A stretch of 10,798 nt of DNA from UBA961 sp049426725 (GTDB lineage Bacteria; Bacteroidota; Ignavibacteria; Kapaibacteriales; UBA961): assembly GCA_049426725.1 (NCBI GenBank), contig JBMSYN010000031.1, forward strand, positions 1-10,798. The letters run 5' to 3'. The notes under the pieces were generated by a model. That model searched no databases and was not told the origin of the DNA. It saw nothing but the letters and a program-made list of their open reading frames with translations. This document shows positions 1 through 7,599 of the stretch, one piece after another; positions within the stretch are counted from its first letter, which is position 1, and every line of letters begins with the position of its first letter. Made by a program: the position numbers and the translations under genes.

Positions 1-41
1 TCATGCTGAACATAACACAACAATATTCTGAGAGAAAAACA

Positions 42-1937
42 ATGAAAAGAAATCTTCTACTATTATTCATGTTCTGCTTATTGGGGCTTATGCAAGCAGA
101 TATGTTGGCTCAAGTAAAACAAACGCTTATAGTACAATCAAATAGTCCCGAGATTGTAAAGACAAAGTTTGATTCTGATCCAAATACTTTGTACACAGTC
201 ACAATAAGCGGCACATTTTCATTTACAGGTTCCGCAAATCAGGTAAAGGGCGATGCATGGGGTATTTATTCAGTAAGTAAGGATGTCCTTCCTGCAGTAT
301 GGCCATTTAACACTTTTATCAATGCGAATGTAACATATCCGATTTATGTTCTTCAGCTACCATATTCGGACACTAACACGTATCCAACAAATCAACAGAT
401 GAATACGATTCCGAATTTGCGCAAAAATGTAAGGACGCGCATCAGCCCACTCAAGCATTTGGGATTCAGAATGGATGGACAGCCCATCAATCCAAGATAT
501 GCGGTCTCTTTTGAAGCAGGAAATTCTTATACATTTCAAGTTCAAGGAACCGGAAAGCCTTTCAGTTTCAATATTCTTGATTCGATTGAAAGTGTGACTT
601 TAGAAAGAATCATCCCGGGTTATTCAGATAATGTTGGCTCATTGGTTATTACAATTGAAGATAAAATTGTTCAATTCTGTGATAAACCAATGGAAGTCAA
701 AGACAAAGACAGCGTTCTTGTTGCATTGGATATTTCAGTGGGAGTATTCGTAAAAGACAGCCAATCAGTTTCGGGAAGAAGAAATATTCTTAGGACTGGA
801 CATCCGGAGGATTTGGCAATTTTCCACAATGTTGGATGTGATACAGACACAAATAATACAAATGCCAATAGCTCATTTTTCTTATGTCCGACTTCCATTA
901 TATGCGAACAAAAAAAAGAAAAAGGTGTTGCACTTGCTATGGTTCTCGATAGATCAGGTAGCATGATGGACTTCATCAGCCCAAATGATGGAAGAATTAG
1001 AATAGCAGCTGCAATAGAGGCAAGCACTCAGTTCGTCGATCGATTGGGTCCAAAAGATGAAGCAATGATTATTTCGTTTTCTGATTTTAGCACTGTTGAT
1101 CAAACATGGACCAATAATAAATTCCTCCTTCGAGGTGCTATCAATAAACTGAATCCAAATGGATTCACCGCAATGAATGAAGCCGTCATTCGAGCCATAG
1201 ATTCAGTCAGAAAAAATCCTAATCCAAATAGAGCAATCATTCTATTGAGTGATGGTGGAAATAATCGTTTCCCTGATTTTAGTGCGGTTGTTAATAAAAT
1301 CAAAGAGGATACAATCAATCCATTGCCAATTTACTCTATTGCATTTGGTTTGAATAAACTCGATCCACTCGATGCGGCAGGTCTTGCTGATTTGAAAGAA
1401 ATAGCTCGTTTGACAAAAGGCAAGACATTTGAAGTGTATTCTTCAGCATCACTCGACTCAGTGTATAATCAATTGACAAGAGAAGTTATCAATGATCGCT
1501 GCTGCATCATTCGTGTTCCGGTTCCACCCTGCAAAGGCCCTTGCGATACTTTGCGTACAATTAAGGTTCTATTGCCTGTTGAAGGAAAAATTGAAGAGAA
1601 CACAATCACCTATAAACCTACATGCATTCCGCTTTCTGTTGACGAATCCAATGTATTTGTAGATTATGGTAGTGTAGAAGAACCTGTATCTCAATTGATG
1701 CCAAATCCAAGCAATGGTAATGCAGTTCTTGCATATGAAGTAACAAGCTATGGCACTGTTTCAATTGAAATATACTCACAAGAGGGTTCTTTGGTTCGCA
1801 CAATTTTGAATGCTTCTCAAGATCAAGGTCGTTATAGAATTAATCTTGATTTGTCCGGTGAACCTCAGGGATATTATTCAGTGATTACAAAGATCAACGG
1901 AATGTCTATTATGCGTCCGATGATCATCGCTAGATAA
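42..1937 (+). CDS. Secreted VWA-domain protein with T9SS type A-like sorting domain
   Basis: This predicted cell-surface or secreted protein has 631 residues from the ATG at 42. That start is preferred over the ATG at 3 because GAGAGAA lies just upstream and a clean signal peptide follows (MKRN, hydrophobic stretch, cut near MLA/QVK). Residues about 25-290 are beta-rich; 'YSDNVGSLVITI' resembles the end of LecA-like beta-sandwiches, a weak hint. The VWA domain spans about 295-485 with a complete metal site: DRSGS at 303-307, Thr376 in GFTAMNE, and Asp404 in LLSDGG. VWA domains with this site bind ligands through a divalent metal. A cysteine-rich stretch follows (C487, C488, C497, C501, C528). 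The last ~80 residues, from PNPSNG at 554-559, match a T9SS type A sorting domain, which normally directs export across the outer membrane and is then removed. The partner is unknown. Domain calls are firm; an adhesin-like role is inference. Confidence 0.85.
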   Translation: MKRNLLLLFMFCLLGLMQADMLAQVKQTLIVQSNSPEIVKTKFDSDPNTLYTVTISGTFSFTGSANQVKGDAWGIYSVSKDVLPAVWPFNTFINANVTYPIYVLQLPYSDTNTYPTNQQMNTIPNLRKNVRTRISPLKHLGFRMDGQPINPRYAVSFEAGNSYTFQVQGTGKPFSFNILDSIESVTLERIIPGYSDNVGSLVITIEDKIVQFCDKPMEVKDKDSVLVALDISVGVFVKDSQSVSGRRNILRTGHPEDLAIFHNVGCDTDTNNTNANSSFFLCPTSIICEQKKEKGVALAMVLDRSGSMMDFISPNDGRIRIAAAIEASTQFVDRLGPKDEAMIISFSDFSTVDQTWTNNKFLLRGAINKLNPNGFTAMNEAVIRAIDSVRKNPNPNRAIILLSDGGNNRFPDFSAVVNKIKEDTINPLPIYSIAFGLNKLDPLDAAGLADLKEIARLTKGKTFEVYSSASLDSVYNQLTREVINDRCCIIRVPVPPCKGPCDTLRTIKVLLPVEGKIEENTITYKPTCIPLSVDESNVFVDYGSVEEPVSQLMPNPSNGNAVLAYEVTSYGTVSIEIYSQEGSLVRTILNASQDQGRYRINLDLSGEPQGYYSVITKINGMSIMRPMIIAR

Positions 1938-1956
1938 AACTTGACATAGACTTTTC

Positions 1957-1988
1957 GGGTGGCTCGGGGGAGCCACCCACTTTATTTT
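1957..1988 (+). terminator. GC-rich hairpin between the two T9SS cargo genes
   Basis: A perfect 9-bp stem (GGGTGGCTC at 1957-1965, GAGCCACCC at 1970-1978) with a GGGG loop is followed by the T-rich run ACTTTATTTTACTTTT. The T tract is interrupted by A and C, so termination may be partial. It starts 19 bases after the upstream stop and ends only about 27 bases before the next ATG. Confidence 0.65.
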
Positions 1989-1994
1989 ACTTTT

Positions 1995-1998
1995 AGGG
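1995..1998 (+). promoter_or_regulatory. Ribosome binding site of the repeat-containing T9SS cargo
   Basis: AGGG lies 7 bases before the ATG at 2006 and supports that start. It sits just behind the T-rich tail of the upstream hairpin, so ribosome loading and hairpin folding occur close together on any read-through transcript. Confidence 0.5.
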
Positions 1999-2005
1999 TT
2001 GAATT

Positions 2006-4429
2006 ATGCGTAGACTCGTACAATCATTTGTACTTGGGGTGATGGGGATTTTGTTCGCAACCAATTCTTATTGTGCCCCTTCTCTCACAGTTTTTCCGAA
2101 TCCGGCTTATGCAGGGGATATCGTTTCACTTGTTGTGAAAGATGGAAACTTCAAAACCAATCAAAGATTAGACCATAAGATCAAAGTTGGTCTTGCAGAT
2201 GCACAGATAATCTCTGTTGAAAGCAAAGTCATCACATTTCGTGTTCCAATCCAAACCATGTCGGGAGAAATGCAAGTCACCTATGAGTTGGATGATTTCA
2301 TGAAACTCGAAACAACATTGCAAGTGCGCAAAGGAGCAGCATCGAATCCTGAACTGCCTAGTGGTTTTGATCCTGATCCATCAAGACAATATGGTCAGCC
2401 AATTGAAGCAGGGAAGAATCCACATGGTCTGCCAAGAGGTCCGGTAGTGTTTAATCCTGCTGGTGGACATGCAAATACCCCATATTTAAGCTGTGCACCT
2501 ATGCATGTGATAGATGGAAGATTTTCTGGTAGCGTTGCAGGCAAAAAAAATGAATGGAGTGATATTATACCAATCAAAGGAAAGTTTGCAAACTTGTATA
2601 TGGATTATTGTAGTGAGACAGGTACGCTGTATGTTCTGAGTGATTGGGATTTCACAAGTAAACAACCTGATCCCGCATCTTGTTTTAGTTATCTTGAACT
2701 TGTCACCGGTGATGGAAATGAACATTGGGAAATCAAGATACATAATGATGTCAAACAAGGGTTCATAATCAAAAGAAATGGAATAGATGTTTCTACTAAC
2801 TCAGGAATGGTTGAAGGAGCCAGATATTCATTTTCAGCCTCACCGATGGCTCCATTCTCTCATACAATCTATGAATTCGCAATAAAGGTAAAACCAGGTA
2901 ACTTCATGATGCCTGTGTATTCAAATCCTGTAGAATCTACCGGACCAATCGTTCGCTGCAATGATTCATTTTATGGTCTTGTGAAAGATCCTTCATATTT
3001 CCACGGCAATCTTACAAAAGATGGAATTGAACTTAGAAAAGATGAACGGTATGTGCCACTTTCAGGTGTTGCGGGTTTGACAACTGAATCAATGGTTATT
3101 GCCGGAACATTGGGCAAACAATCATCCAATGTTGGAAAAACAGGGTCAGTGAATCAGGTTGCAAATTGTCTTTCCAAGCATGAAATAGACGGAAAATTCA
3201 CTCGCTTTCCCGATGGTTCAAAAGAATGGTCAACCGTAATGCCTGCAAGCGGAAGATTTTCTGATCTCTATGCCGATTACTGTGATGGTACTTTATACAT
3301 TCTCAATGATTGGGTTCATGGAAGTGAAGAACCCGATAAAGAAAATTGTTATAATCTTTTTGAATTGACAACCGGAGGCGGTACTCAACATTGGGGCATT
3401 TATGTCTATCATAGTTTGAGAAAAGGTATTCGCGTATTCCTAAATGGCGAAGATGTTTCATTCGATACTAGTATCGTCAAGGGCGGAAAATTTGGAATGG
3501 ATTCTTCGATTCGTGATAAGAGTCCACATACTGTGTATGAATTTGCTATCAAAGCAAAAGAAGGACCATGGAAAATGTTTTTTAGTGATCCGGGACCATC
3601 TAGCTTTTGTGATAATGAAGGTACGCGATATTTCCCAAGAAGCATAAATTCAAATGAGACCGGGTTTGCAATAGAGGGTGATTTGACTATATGCAGAGAG
3701 GTGCCATTCGGGAATGTTGGAATGAATTTCATATTGAATCCATTGCGCATAGAAAACAAGATTGACAAACCTAAAGAAAATAAGTCTGTCATTGTTCTGC
3801 GAACATTGAATGATCCATCTGAATGGGGTGGTTCACAATATGAAGTGACGGTTGATTTTGGAGTTGGCTATCTTGTTCCAATAGATGTGGAATTGAATCC
3901 CATTTCAGCGATTGGAAAAAATATGCGCATTCTTTCAAAACAGATTCATAATGGTTCAGTAAAAGCAATCATAGATGCTCCGGATGGATTTACATCATCA
4001 GGCGAGCTGATTCGCATTATTTGTAAATCTGACAATATCATGAAAGATACCACAATGATTTCGGGATCTCTTAGTATCAAAAATGAATCTAGAACTATGA
4101 GAACTGTGCCCATACAAAATGGCTATGCCATCAATGATCGCAAGTTTGCCGGCAATTCGGATGATTTTTCTGCGAATATCATTCCAATCGCACATAAAGA
4201 CGGCGATTATTTGATAACATCATTCTCACTGTTTGAAGAAGATCAGGTTTCAATCAAGATTTATGATGAAACAGGCAGAGTATTGCGTTCTATGCCCAAA
4301 AAACAGTATTATGCAGGTGAGTATACAGAGCAATTGTCTCTCAACGGTTTGCAAAAGGGTATGCTCTATGTTATGTTTACAACAGGCAAAGGTAAAACAG
4401 TTACAGTACCATTTGTCAATAAAGACTAG
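2006..4429 (+). CDS. Secreted T9SS cargo with IPT/TIG-like domain and two four-cysteine CBM9-like repeats
   Basis: This 807-residue predicted surface or secreted protein has a signal peptide (MRRL, hydrophobic core, likely cut at YCA/PS, residue 24). Residues about 27-112 (NPAYAGDIVSL onward) look like an IPT/TIG immunoglobulin-like fold. Two homologous units then follow, each with the pattern C..IDG.F...EWS...P..G.F..LY.DYC..LY.L.DW...C...E..TG.G..HW. Cysteines are C163, C202, C226, C318 in the first and C388, C426, C448, C535 in the second. The IDG/EW and LY..DW pattern resembles CBM9/DOMON-type beta-sandwich carbohydrate-binding modules. Residues about 536-720 are beta-rich and unassigned. 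The last ~82 residues (DQVSIKIYDETGRVLRS, then YAGEY and GMLYVMF) form a T9SS type A-like sorting domain, although the usual leading NPxxG motif is not obvious. No catalytic motif was found. Binding to glycan or another surface ligand is inferred, not shown. Confidence 0.8.
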   Translation: MRRLVQSFVLGVMGILFATNSYCAPSLTVFPNPAYAGDIVSLVVKDGNFKTNQRLDHKIKVGLADAQIISVESKVITFRVPIQTMSGEMQVTYELDDFMKLETTLQVRKGAASNPELPSGFDPDPSRQYGQPIEAGKNPHGLPRGPVVFNPAGGHANTPYLSCAPMHVIDGRFSGSVAGKKNEWSDIIPIKGKFANLYMDYCSETGTLYVLSDWDFTSKQPDPASCFSYLELVTGDGNEHWEIKIHNDVKQGFIIKRNGIDVSTNSGMVEGARYSFSASPMAPFSHTIYEFAIKVKPGNFMMPVYSNPVESTGPIVRCNDSFYGLVKDPSYFHGNLTKDGIELRKDERYVPLSGVAGLTTESMVIAGTLGKQSSNVGKTGSVNQVANCLSKHEIDGKFTRFPDGSKEWSTVMPASGRFSDLYADYCDGTLYILNDWVHGSEEPDKENCYNLFELTTGGGTQHWGIYVYHSLRKGIRVFLNGEDVSFDTSIVKGGKFGMDSSIRDKSPHTVYEFAIKAKEGPWKMFFSDPGPSSFCDNEGTRYFPRSINSNETGFAIEGDLTICREVPFGNVGMNFILNPLRIENKIDKPKENKSVIVLRTLNDPSEWGGSQYEVTVDFGVGYLVPIDVELNPISAIGKNMRILSKQIHNGSVKAIIDAPDGFTSSGELIRIICKSDNIMKDTTMISGSLSIKNESRTMRTVPIQNGYAINDRKFAGNSDDFSANIIPIAHKDGDYLITSFSLFEEDQVSIKIYDETGRVLRSMPKKQYYAGEYTEQLSLNGLQKGMLYVMFTTGKGKTVTVPFVNKD
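2483..2965 (+). repeat. Protein-level repeat unit 1 (four-cysteine CBM9-like domain)
   Basis: Residues about 160-320 of the encoded protein. Landmarks are C163, the IDGRFSG/EWSD segment, DYC at C202, LYVLSDW, C226, NEHWEIKIH, HTIYEFAIK and C318. The cysteine spacing of 39, 24 and 92 nearly matches the second unit (38, 22, 87). Two conserved intra-domain disulfides are likely, but the pairing cannot be told from sequence. Confidence 0.75.
3158..3616 (+). repeat. Protein-level repeat unit 2 (four-cysteine CBM9-like domain)
   Basis: Residues about 385-537. It aligns with unit 1 through C388, the IDGKFTR/EWST segment, DYC at C426, LYILNDW, C448, TQHWGIYVY, HTVYEFAIK and C535. Its first cysteine lies exactly 225 residues after that of unit 1. 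The DNA copies have clearly diverged, so this is an old duplication and not a recent one. Confidence 0.75.
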
Positions 4430-4451
4430 AATAAGCTGATTGAGATAATAA

Positions 4452-4479
4452 GGGCATATCTTTCGATATGTCCTTTTTT
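4452..4479 (+). terminator. Rho-independent terminator before pdxJ
   Basis: A 9-bp stem (GGGCATATC at 4452-4460, GATATGTCC at 4465-4473, with one G-U pair) and a TTTC loop run directly into six T's and then GTTT. It lies 22 bases after the upstream stop and separates the T9SS cargo pair from pdxJ. Confidence 0.88.
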
Positions 4480-4535
4480 GTTTCACACTATCAAAAGACA
4501 AAAATCGTCAAAGCTTGTTCATTTTGGATAAAATC

Positions 4536-5246
4536 ATGATTCAACTTGCAGTCAATATCGATCATGTAGCTACCGTACGCAATGCTCGTGGTGGAATACA
4601 TCCTGATCCTATTCTTGCCGCCAAACAAGCAATCGAAGCAGGCGCAGCAGGCATAGTGTGTCATTTGCGAGAAGATCGTCGGCATATCAAAGATGCAGAT
4701 GTCTTTTCTCTTCGCAATGATTTACAAACAAAACTAGACCTCGAAATGGCAGCAGAAGAGGAAATCATACGCATTGCAGAAGTGGTCAAGCCTGAACTTG
4801 TAACTATCGTTCCGGAAAAGCGTAAAGAACTCACAACAGAAGGCGGTTTGAATATTGCTGCAGACCCATCGCGATATGCCGAATTAGTCAAAAGAATGCA
4901 TGATGCAGGTATTGAAATCAGTTTTTTCATTGAACCTGATGCAAAACAAATTGAAACCGCTCATAAAATTGGTGCAGACATCATCGAATTACACACAGGT
5001 ACTTATGCCGATGCATTTGGCGCCAAGTCTGAAGAGGCTCTGTCGCTACTCATAAAGAGCGGTGCAATTGCTCAAAATCTAGGTCTGAAAGTCACGGCAG
5101 GACATGGACTTGATTATCACAATATCACCCCAATCAAATCCATACCCGGACTTGTGGAAGTGAGCATTGGTCATGCACTGATTTCCAGAGCGATATTTGT
5201 AGGCATTCAACAAGCTGTGAAAGAGATGAAATTATTGCTACAATGA
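4536..5246 (+). CDS. pdxJ: Pyridoxine 5'-phosphate synthase PdxJ
   Basis: PdxJ is the cytoplasmic enzyme that joins 1-deoxy-D-xylulose 5-phosphate and 3-amino-2-oxopropyl phosphate to give pyridoxine 5'-phosphate, the last ring-forming step of DXP-dependent vitamin B6 synthesis. The 236-residue product is close to the usual ~240. Family landmarks are all present: VNIDHVATVRNARGG at the start (N7, D9, H10), HLREDRRHI at 43-51, LEMA with Glu70 as the expected general base, VPEKR at 92-96, the AGHGL loop with H190, and IGHALISRA near the end. The ATG at 4536 gives the canonical N-terminus and has GGA 7 bases upstream; the in-frame TTG at 4515 would add seven unneeded residues. A strong terminator precedes it and none is seen after it, so read-through into the receptor gene 64 bases downstream is possible. 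No truncation or missing key residue. Confidence 0.97.
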   Translation: MIQLAVNIDHVATVRNARGGIHPDPILAAKQAIEAGAAGIVCHLREDRRHIKDADVFSLRNDLQTKLDLEMAAEEEIIRIAEVVKPELVTIVPEKRKELTTEGGLNIAADPSRYAELVKRMHDAGIEISFFIEPDAKQIETAHKIGADIIELHTGTYADAFGAKSEEALSLLIKSGAIAQNLGLKVTAGHGLDYHNITPIKSIPGLVEVSIGHALISRAIFVGIQQAVKEMKLLLQ

Positions 5247-5310
5247 ACTCATTGAAGCTGTACTTTGTTATCCCACCATCACATACATAAGTAGGTCAAC
5301 TTTCACCATC

Positions 5311-7599
5311 ATGAACCACGTATTCAGCACCTTATTGATGATGCTTTTCATCTTCAATACACAATCACTTTTTGCAAATAACCCTGATCCTGCTGATTTA
5401 GCATCGATCTATGGTAATGTTGTTGATGCAGAGTCCAAAGAACCACTCATTAGGGTAATGGTCACAGTCAAAGACACCAAACTCGGCACTTATTCCAACA
5501 AAAATGGATTCTTCACGCTGCGTTCAATCAAGCCGGGTACGATTACACTAAAAATTTCGGGTATCGGATATGTGACCACATTCAAAGAGTATACAATCTC
5601 TGCAGGGGAGCAAAAGAAAGTTACGATCGCCTTGAAAAAAGGAGATGTACTTGCCGATCAAGTGAATGTTGAAGCAGACCGTGAAGTGGAGAAGCGAGAA
5701 ATCTCCATATCCAGAGTAAATATCCCAATGGAACAACTCACGCAATTACGCGTAGGTGGTGAAGCGGATGTGTTTCGTGCTTTGCAATTTTTGCCTGGCG
5801 TGCTAACTTCATCGCAGATTTCAAGTGGACTGTATGTGCGAGGCGGTTCACCCGATCAAAATCTTGTATTGCTTGATGGTTCAACCGTGTACAATCCTTC
5901 GCACCTATTTGGATTTATCTCTGCTTTCAATCCAGATGCCATCAAAGATGTTGAACTTATCAAAGGTGGTTATCCTGCTGAATATGGTAGTAGGCTTTCT
6001 GCTGTACTTAATCTCACACAAAAAGATGGAAATAGAGATAACTATGAAGGAATTGCTTCACTTGGTTTGATTTCTTCACGAGGTTCATTTCAAGGACCAC
6101 TTGGCAATGGTGCATTTTTCATCGGTGGAAGAAGAACATATCTTGATTTACTTCTCAGTGCTTTACCTGACGATCCAAATGAACCGCTTCCGAATTTTAA
6201 TTTTTATGATTTGAATGCAAAGATTACACAAGATATCGGTGATAATGATAAGATTTCCTTATCAGGCTTCATGAGTGCAGACAAACTCATCCTTGATGCA
6301 CCTGGAATTGACTTTGAAGTGGGAATCGGAAATCGCAATGGTGCATTTCGTTGGACACATGTATTCGGGGATAATCTTTTTTCAACAGTAAATATCAATG
6401 CAAGCAGATATATCAATGGGTTCACCGGAACAAATGGTGGGTTTAGTTTTAAAATTGAAAATACCATTCAAGATTATACCGCCAGAGCCGATGTGGAATG
6501 GTTTGCAAGCGATGAATTGACAATCAAAGCGGGATATGAAGGTACAAAATACACCTTTGGTTATATGCAAAACTTCACAGGCAATGCAGATACCACTGCG
6601 CAATCCGGAACAATCAATGAAGGTGGTTTAACAAATTTTACAGTTGAAGACTATACGCATGCTGCTTATCTACAATCCAATTATCAATTCTCTGATTTGC
6701 TTTCTCTACAAACCGGTTTCAGATTTAATTATTGGGACTCAAGTAAGATTGCTACAATTGACCCACGCATTGCAATGCGTTATCAATTTCTAGAAGATGT
6801 TGTATTCAAAGCATCATGGGGTATTTTTCATCAATATCTCAGACTTGCCACACAACCTGATTTCACTTTCTTTGATACATGGCTTCCAACTGATAATACC
6901 GTCCCTGCTAGCAAGGCGACACATTATATTTTTAGCGTTGAAACAAAGCCATTTGATGGATATGATTTCAATATTGATTTGTACTATAAAGACCTACAAA
7001 ATATTAGCGAACTGAAAGTGAATAATACACAAGGCAGAACTGTAAGTGATGTATTCTTCACCGGAAACGGCAGAGCATATGGTGCAGAATTTTTTCTGCA
7101 GAAAAAAATTGGAGCTTTTACAGGATGGGCAGGATATGGATTGGGTTATGTGTTTGGTCAATTCGATAGCGTCAATCAAGGCAGGGAATTTAGACCAAAG
7201 TATGATCGCAGACATGACATCAAATTGGTGGGCATGTATAAACTGAATAAAGATTGGGAATTCGGCGCGACATTCACTTTTCAAAGTGGTCAATCTTATA
7301 CGGGAGCAACTTCGCGTTTTGCTACACGCAAACCCGGTGAGACAATCGATTCTCCACATATCGTACCGGGTGATCGATATGGTCTGAGACTTCCAAATAC
7401 ACATCAATTGAATTTCAATGTGAACTACAATACAACATTGTGGGGTCTACCGGCTAGAGTCATGATCGATATTTTTAATGTGTATTCACGCAGAGATATC
7501 TGGTTTAGATTTTATGATACTTCAAAAGAAGTTACACAAGTAACCGATGTACGCCTGCTGCCCATTCTTCCAACTGTTGCTTTGGAGGTTAAATTCTAA
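5311..7599 (+). CDS. TonB-dependent outer-membrane receptor with carboxypeptidase-regulatory-like domain
   Basis: This 762-residue outer-membrane transporter is of the type energised by TonB-ExbB-ExbD to import a bound substrate. In order: signal peptide (MNHVFSTLLMMLFIF, cut near FAN), CarboxypepD_reg-like beta-sandwich at about 33-110 (YGNVVDAESKEPL...GIGYVT), a probable TonB-box region around ADQVNVEA, and a plug domain at about 138-245 with YVRGGSPDQN (175-184), LLDGSTVYNP, HLFGF and GGYPAEYGSRLS. The remainder has alternating beta-barrel strands and ends in VALEVKF, with the terminal Phe expected for outer-membrane barrel assembly. It is smaller than SusC proteins (about 1000 residues) and no SusD follows; a DUF4249-type lipoprotein does, a common pairing in Bacteroidota. 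The ATG at 5311 lacks a strong ribosome site, not unusual in this phylum. Substrate unknown. Confidence 0.93.
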   Translation: MNHVFSTLLMMLFIFNTQSLFANNPDPADLASIYGNVVDAESKEPLIRVMVTVKDTKLGTYSNKNGFFTLRSIKPGTITLKISGIGYVTTFKEYTISAGEQKKVTIALKKGDVLADQVNVEADREVEKREISISRVNIPMEQLTQLRVGGEADVFRALQFLPGVLTSSQISSGLYVRGGSPDQNLVLLDGSTVYNPSHLFGFISAFNPDAIKDVELIKGGYPAEYGSRLSAVLNLTQKDGNRDNYEGIASLGLISSRGSFQGPLGNGAFFIGGRRTYLDLLLSALPDDPNEPLPNFNFYDLNAKITQDIGDNDKISLSGFMSADKLILDAPGIDFEVGIGNRNGAFRWTHVFGDNLFSTVNINASRYINGFTGTNGGFSFKIENTIQDYTARADVEWFASDELTIKAGYEGTKYTFGYMQNFTGNADTTAQSGTINEGGLTNFTVEDYTHAAYLQSNYQFSDLLSLQTGFRFNYWDSSKIATIDPRIAMRYQFLEDVVFKASWGIFHQYLRLATQPDFTFFDTWLPTDNTVPASKATHYIFSVETKPFDGYDFNIDLYYKDLQNISELKVNNTQGRTVSDVFFTGNGRAYGAEFFLQKKIGAFTGWAGYGLGYVFGQFDSVNQGREFRPKYDRRHDIKLVGMYKLNKDWEFGATFTFQSGQSYTGATSRFATRKPGETIDSPHIVPGDRYGLRLPNTHQLNFNVNYNTTLWGLPARVMIDIFNVYSRRDIWFRFYDTSKEVTQVTDVRLLPILPTVALEVKF
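7584..7588 (+). promoter_or_regulatory. Strong ribosome binding site for the DUF4249-type lipoprotein gene
   Basis: GGAGG inside the last codons of the receptor gene lies 10 bases before the ATG at 7599. It is the clearest Shine-Dalgarno in the window. Together with the TAATG stop/start overlap it indicates translational coupling of receptor and lipoprotein. Confidence 0.7.

Noticed and set aside
671..1027. A 118-codon open frame on the minus strand
   Set aside because: Antisense to the VWA gene across the metal-site region; no start signal or domain, so a shadow.
42..1937. VWA protein as part of a MoxR/chelatase or ternary defence-type system
   Set aside because: No AAA+ ATPase or other partner is nearby, and the signal peptide and T9SS tail place it outside the cell.
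1941..1946. TTGACA resembling a sigma70 -35 box
   Set aside because: At 16-18 bases downstream there is only the GC-rich hairpin arm, with no -10-like sequence; also not the usual promoter form in this phylum.
4515..4535. TTG start extending PdxJ by seven residues
   Set aside because: The ATG at 4536 gives the family's standard N-terminus and has a GGA ribosome site at proper spacing.
5261..5267. TACTTTG upstream of the receptor as a -7 element
   Set aside because: One base short of TAnnTTTG and the nearest upstream TTG that could act as a -33 element is badly spaced, so not listed as a promoter.
7090..7107. A perfect 18-base palindrome (six T's, CTGCAG, six A's)
   Set aside because: It falls in the receptor's coding frame and is fully explained by codons for E-F-F-L-Q-K-K; no other sign of a binding site or terminator.
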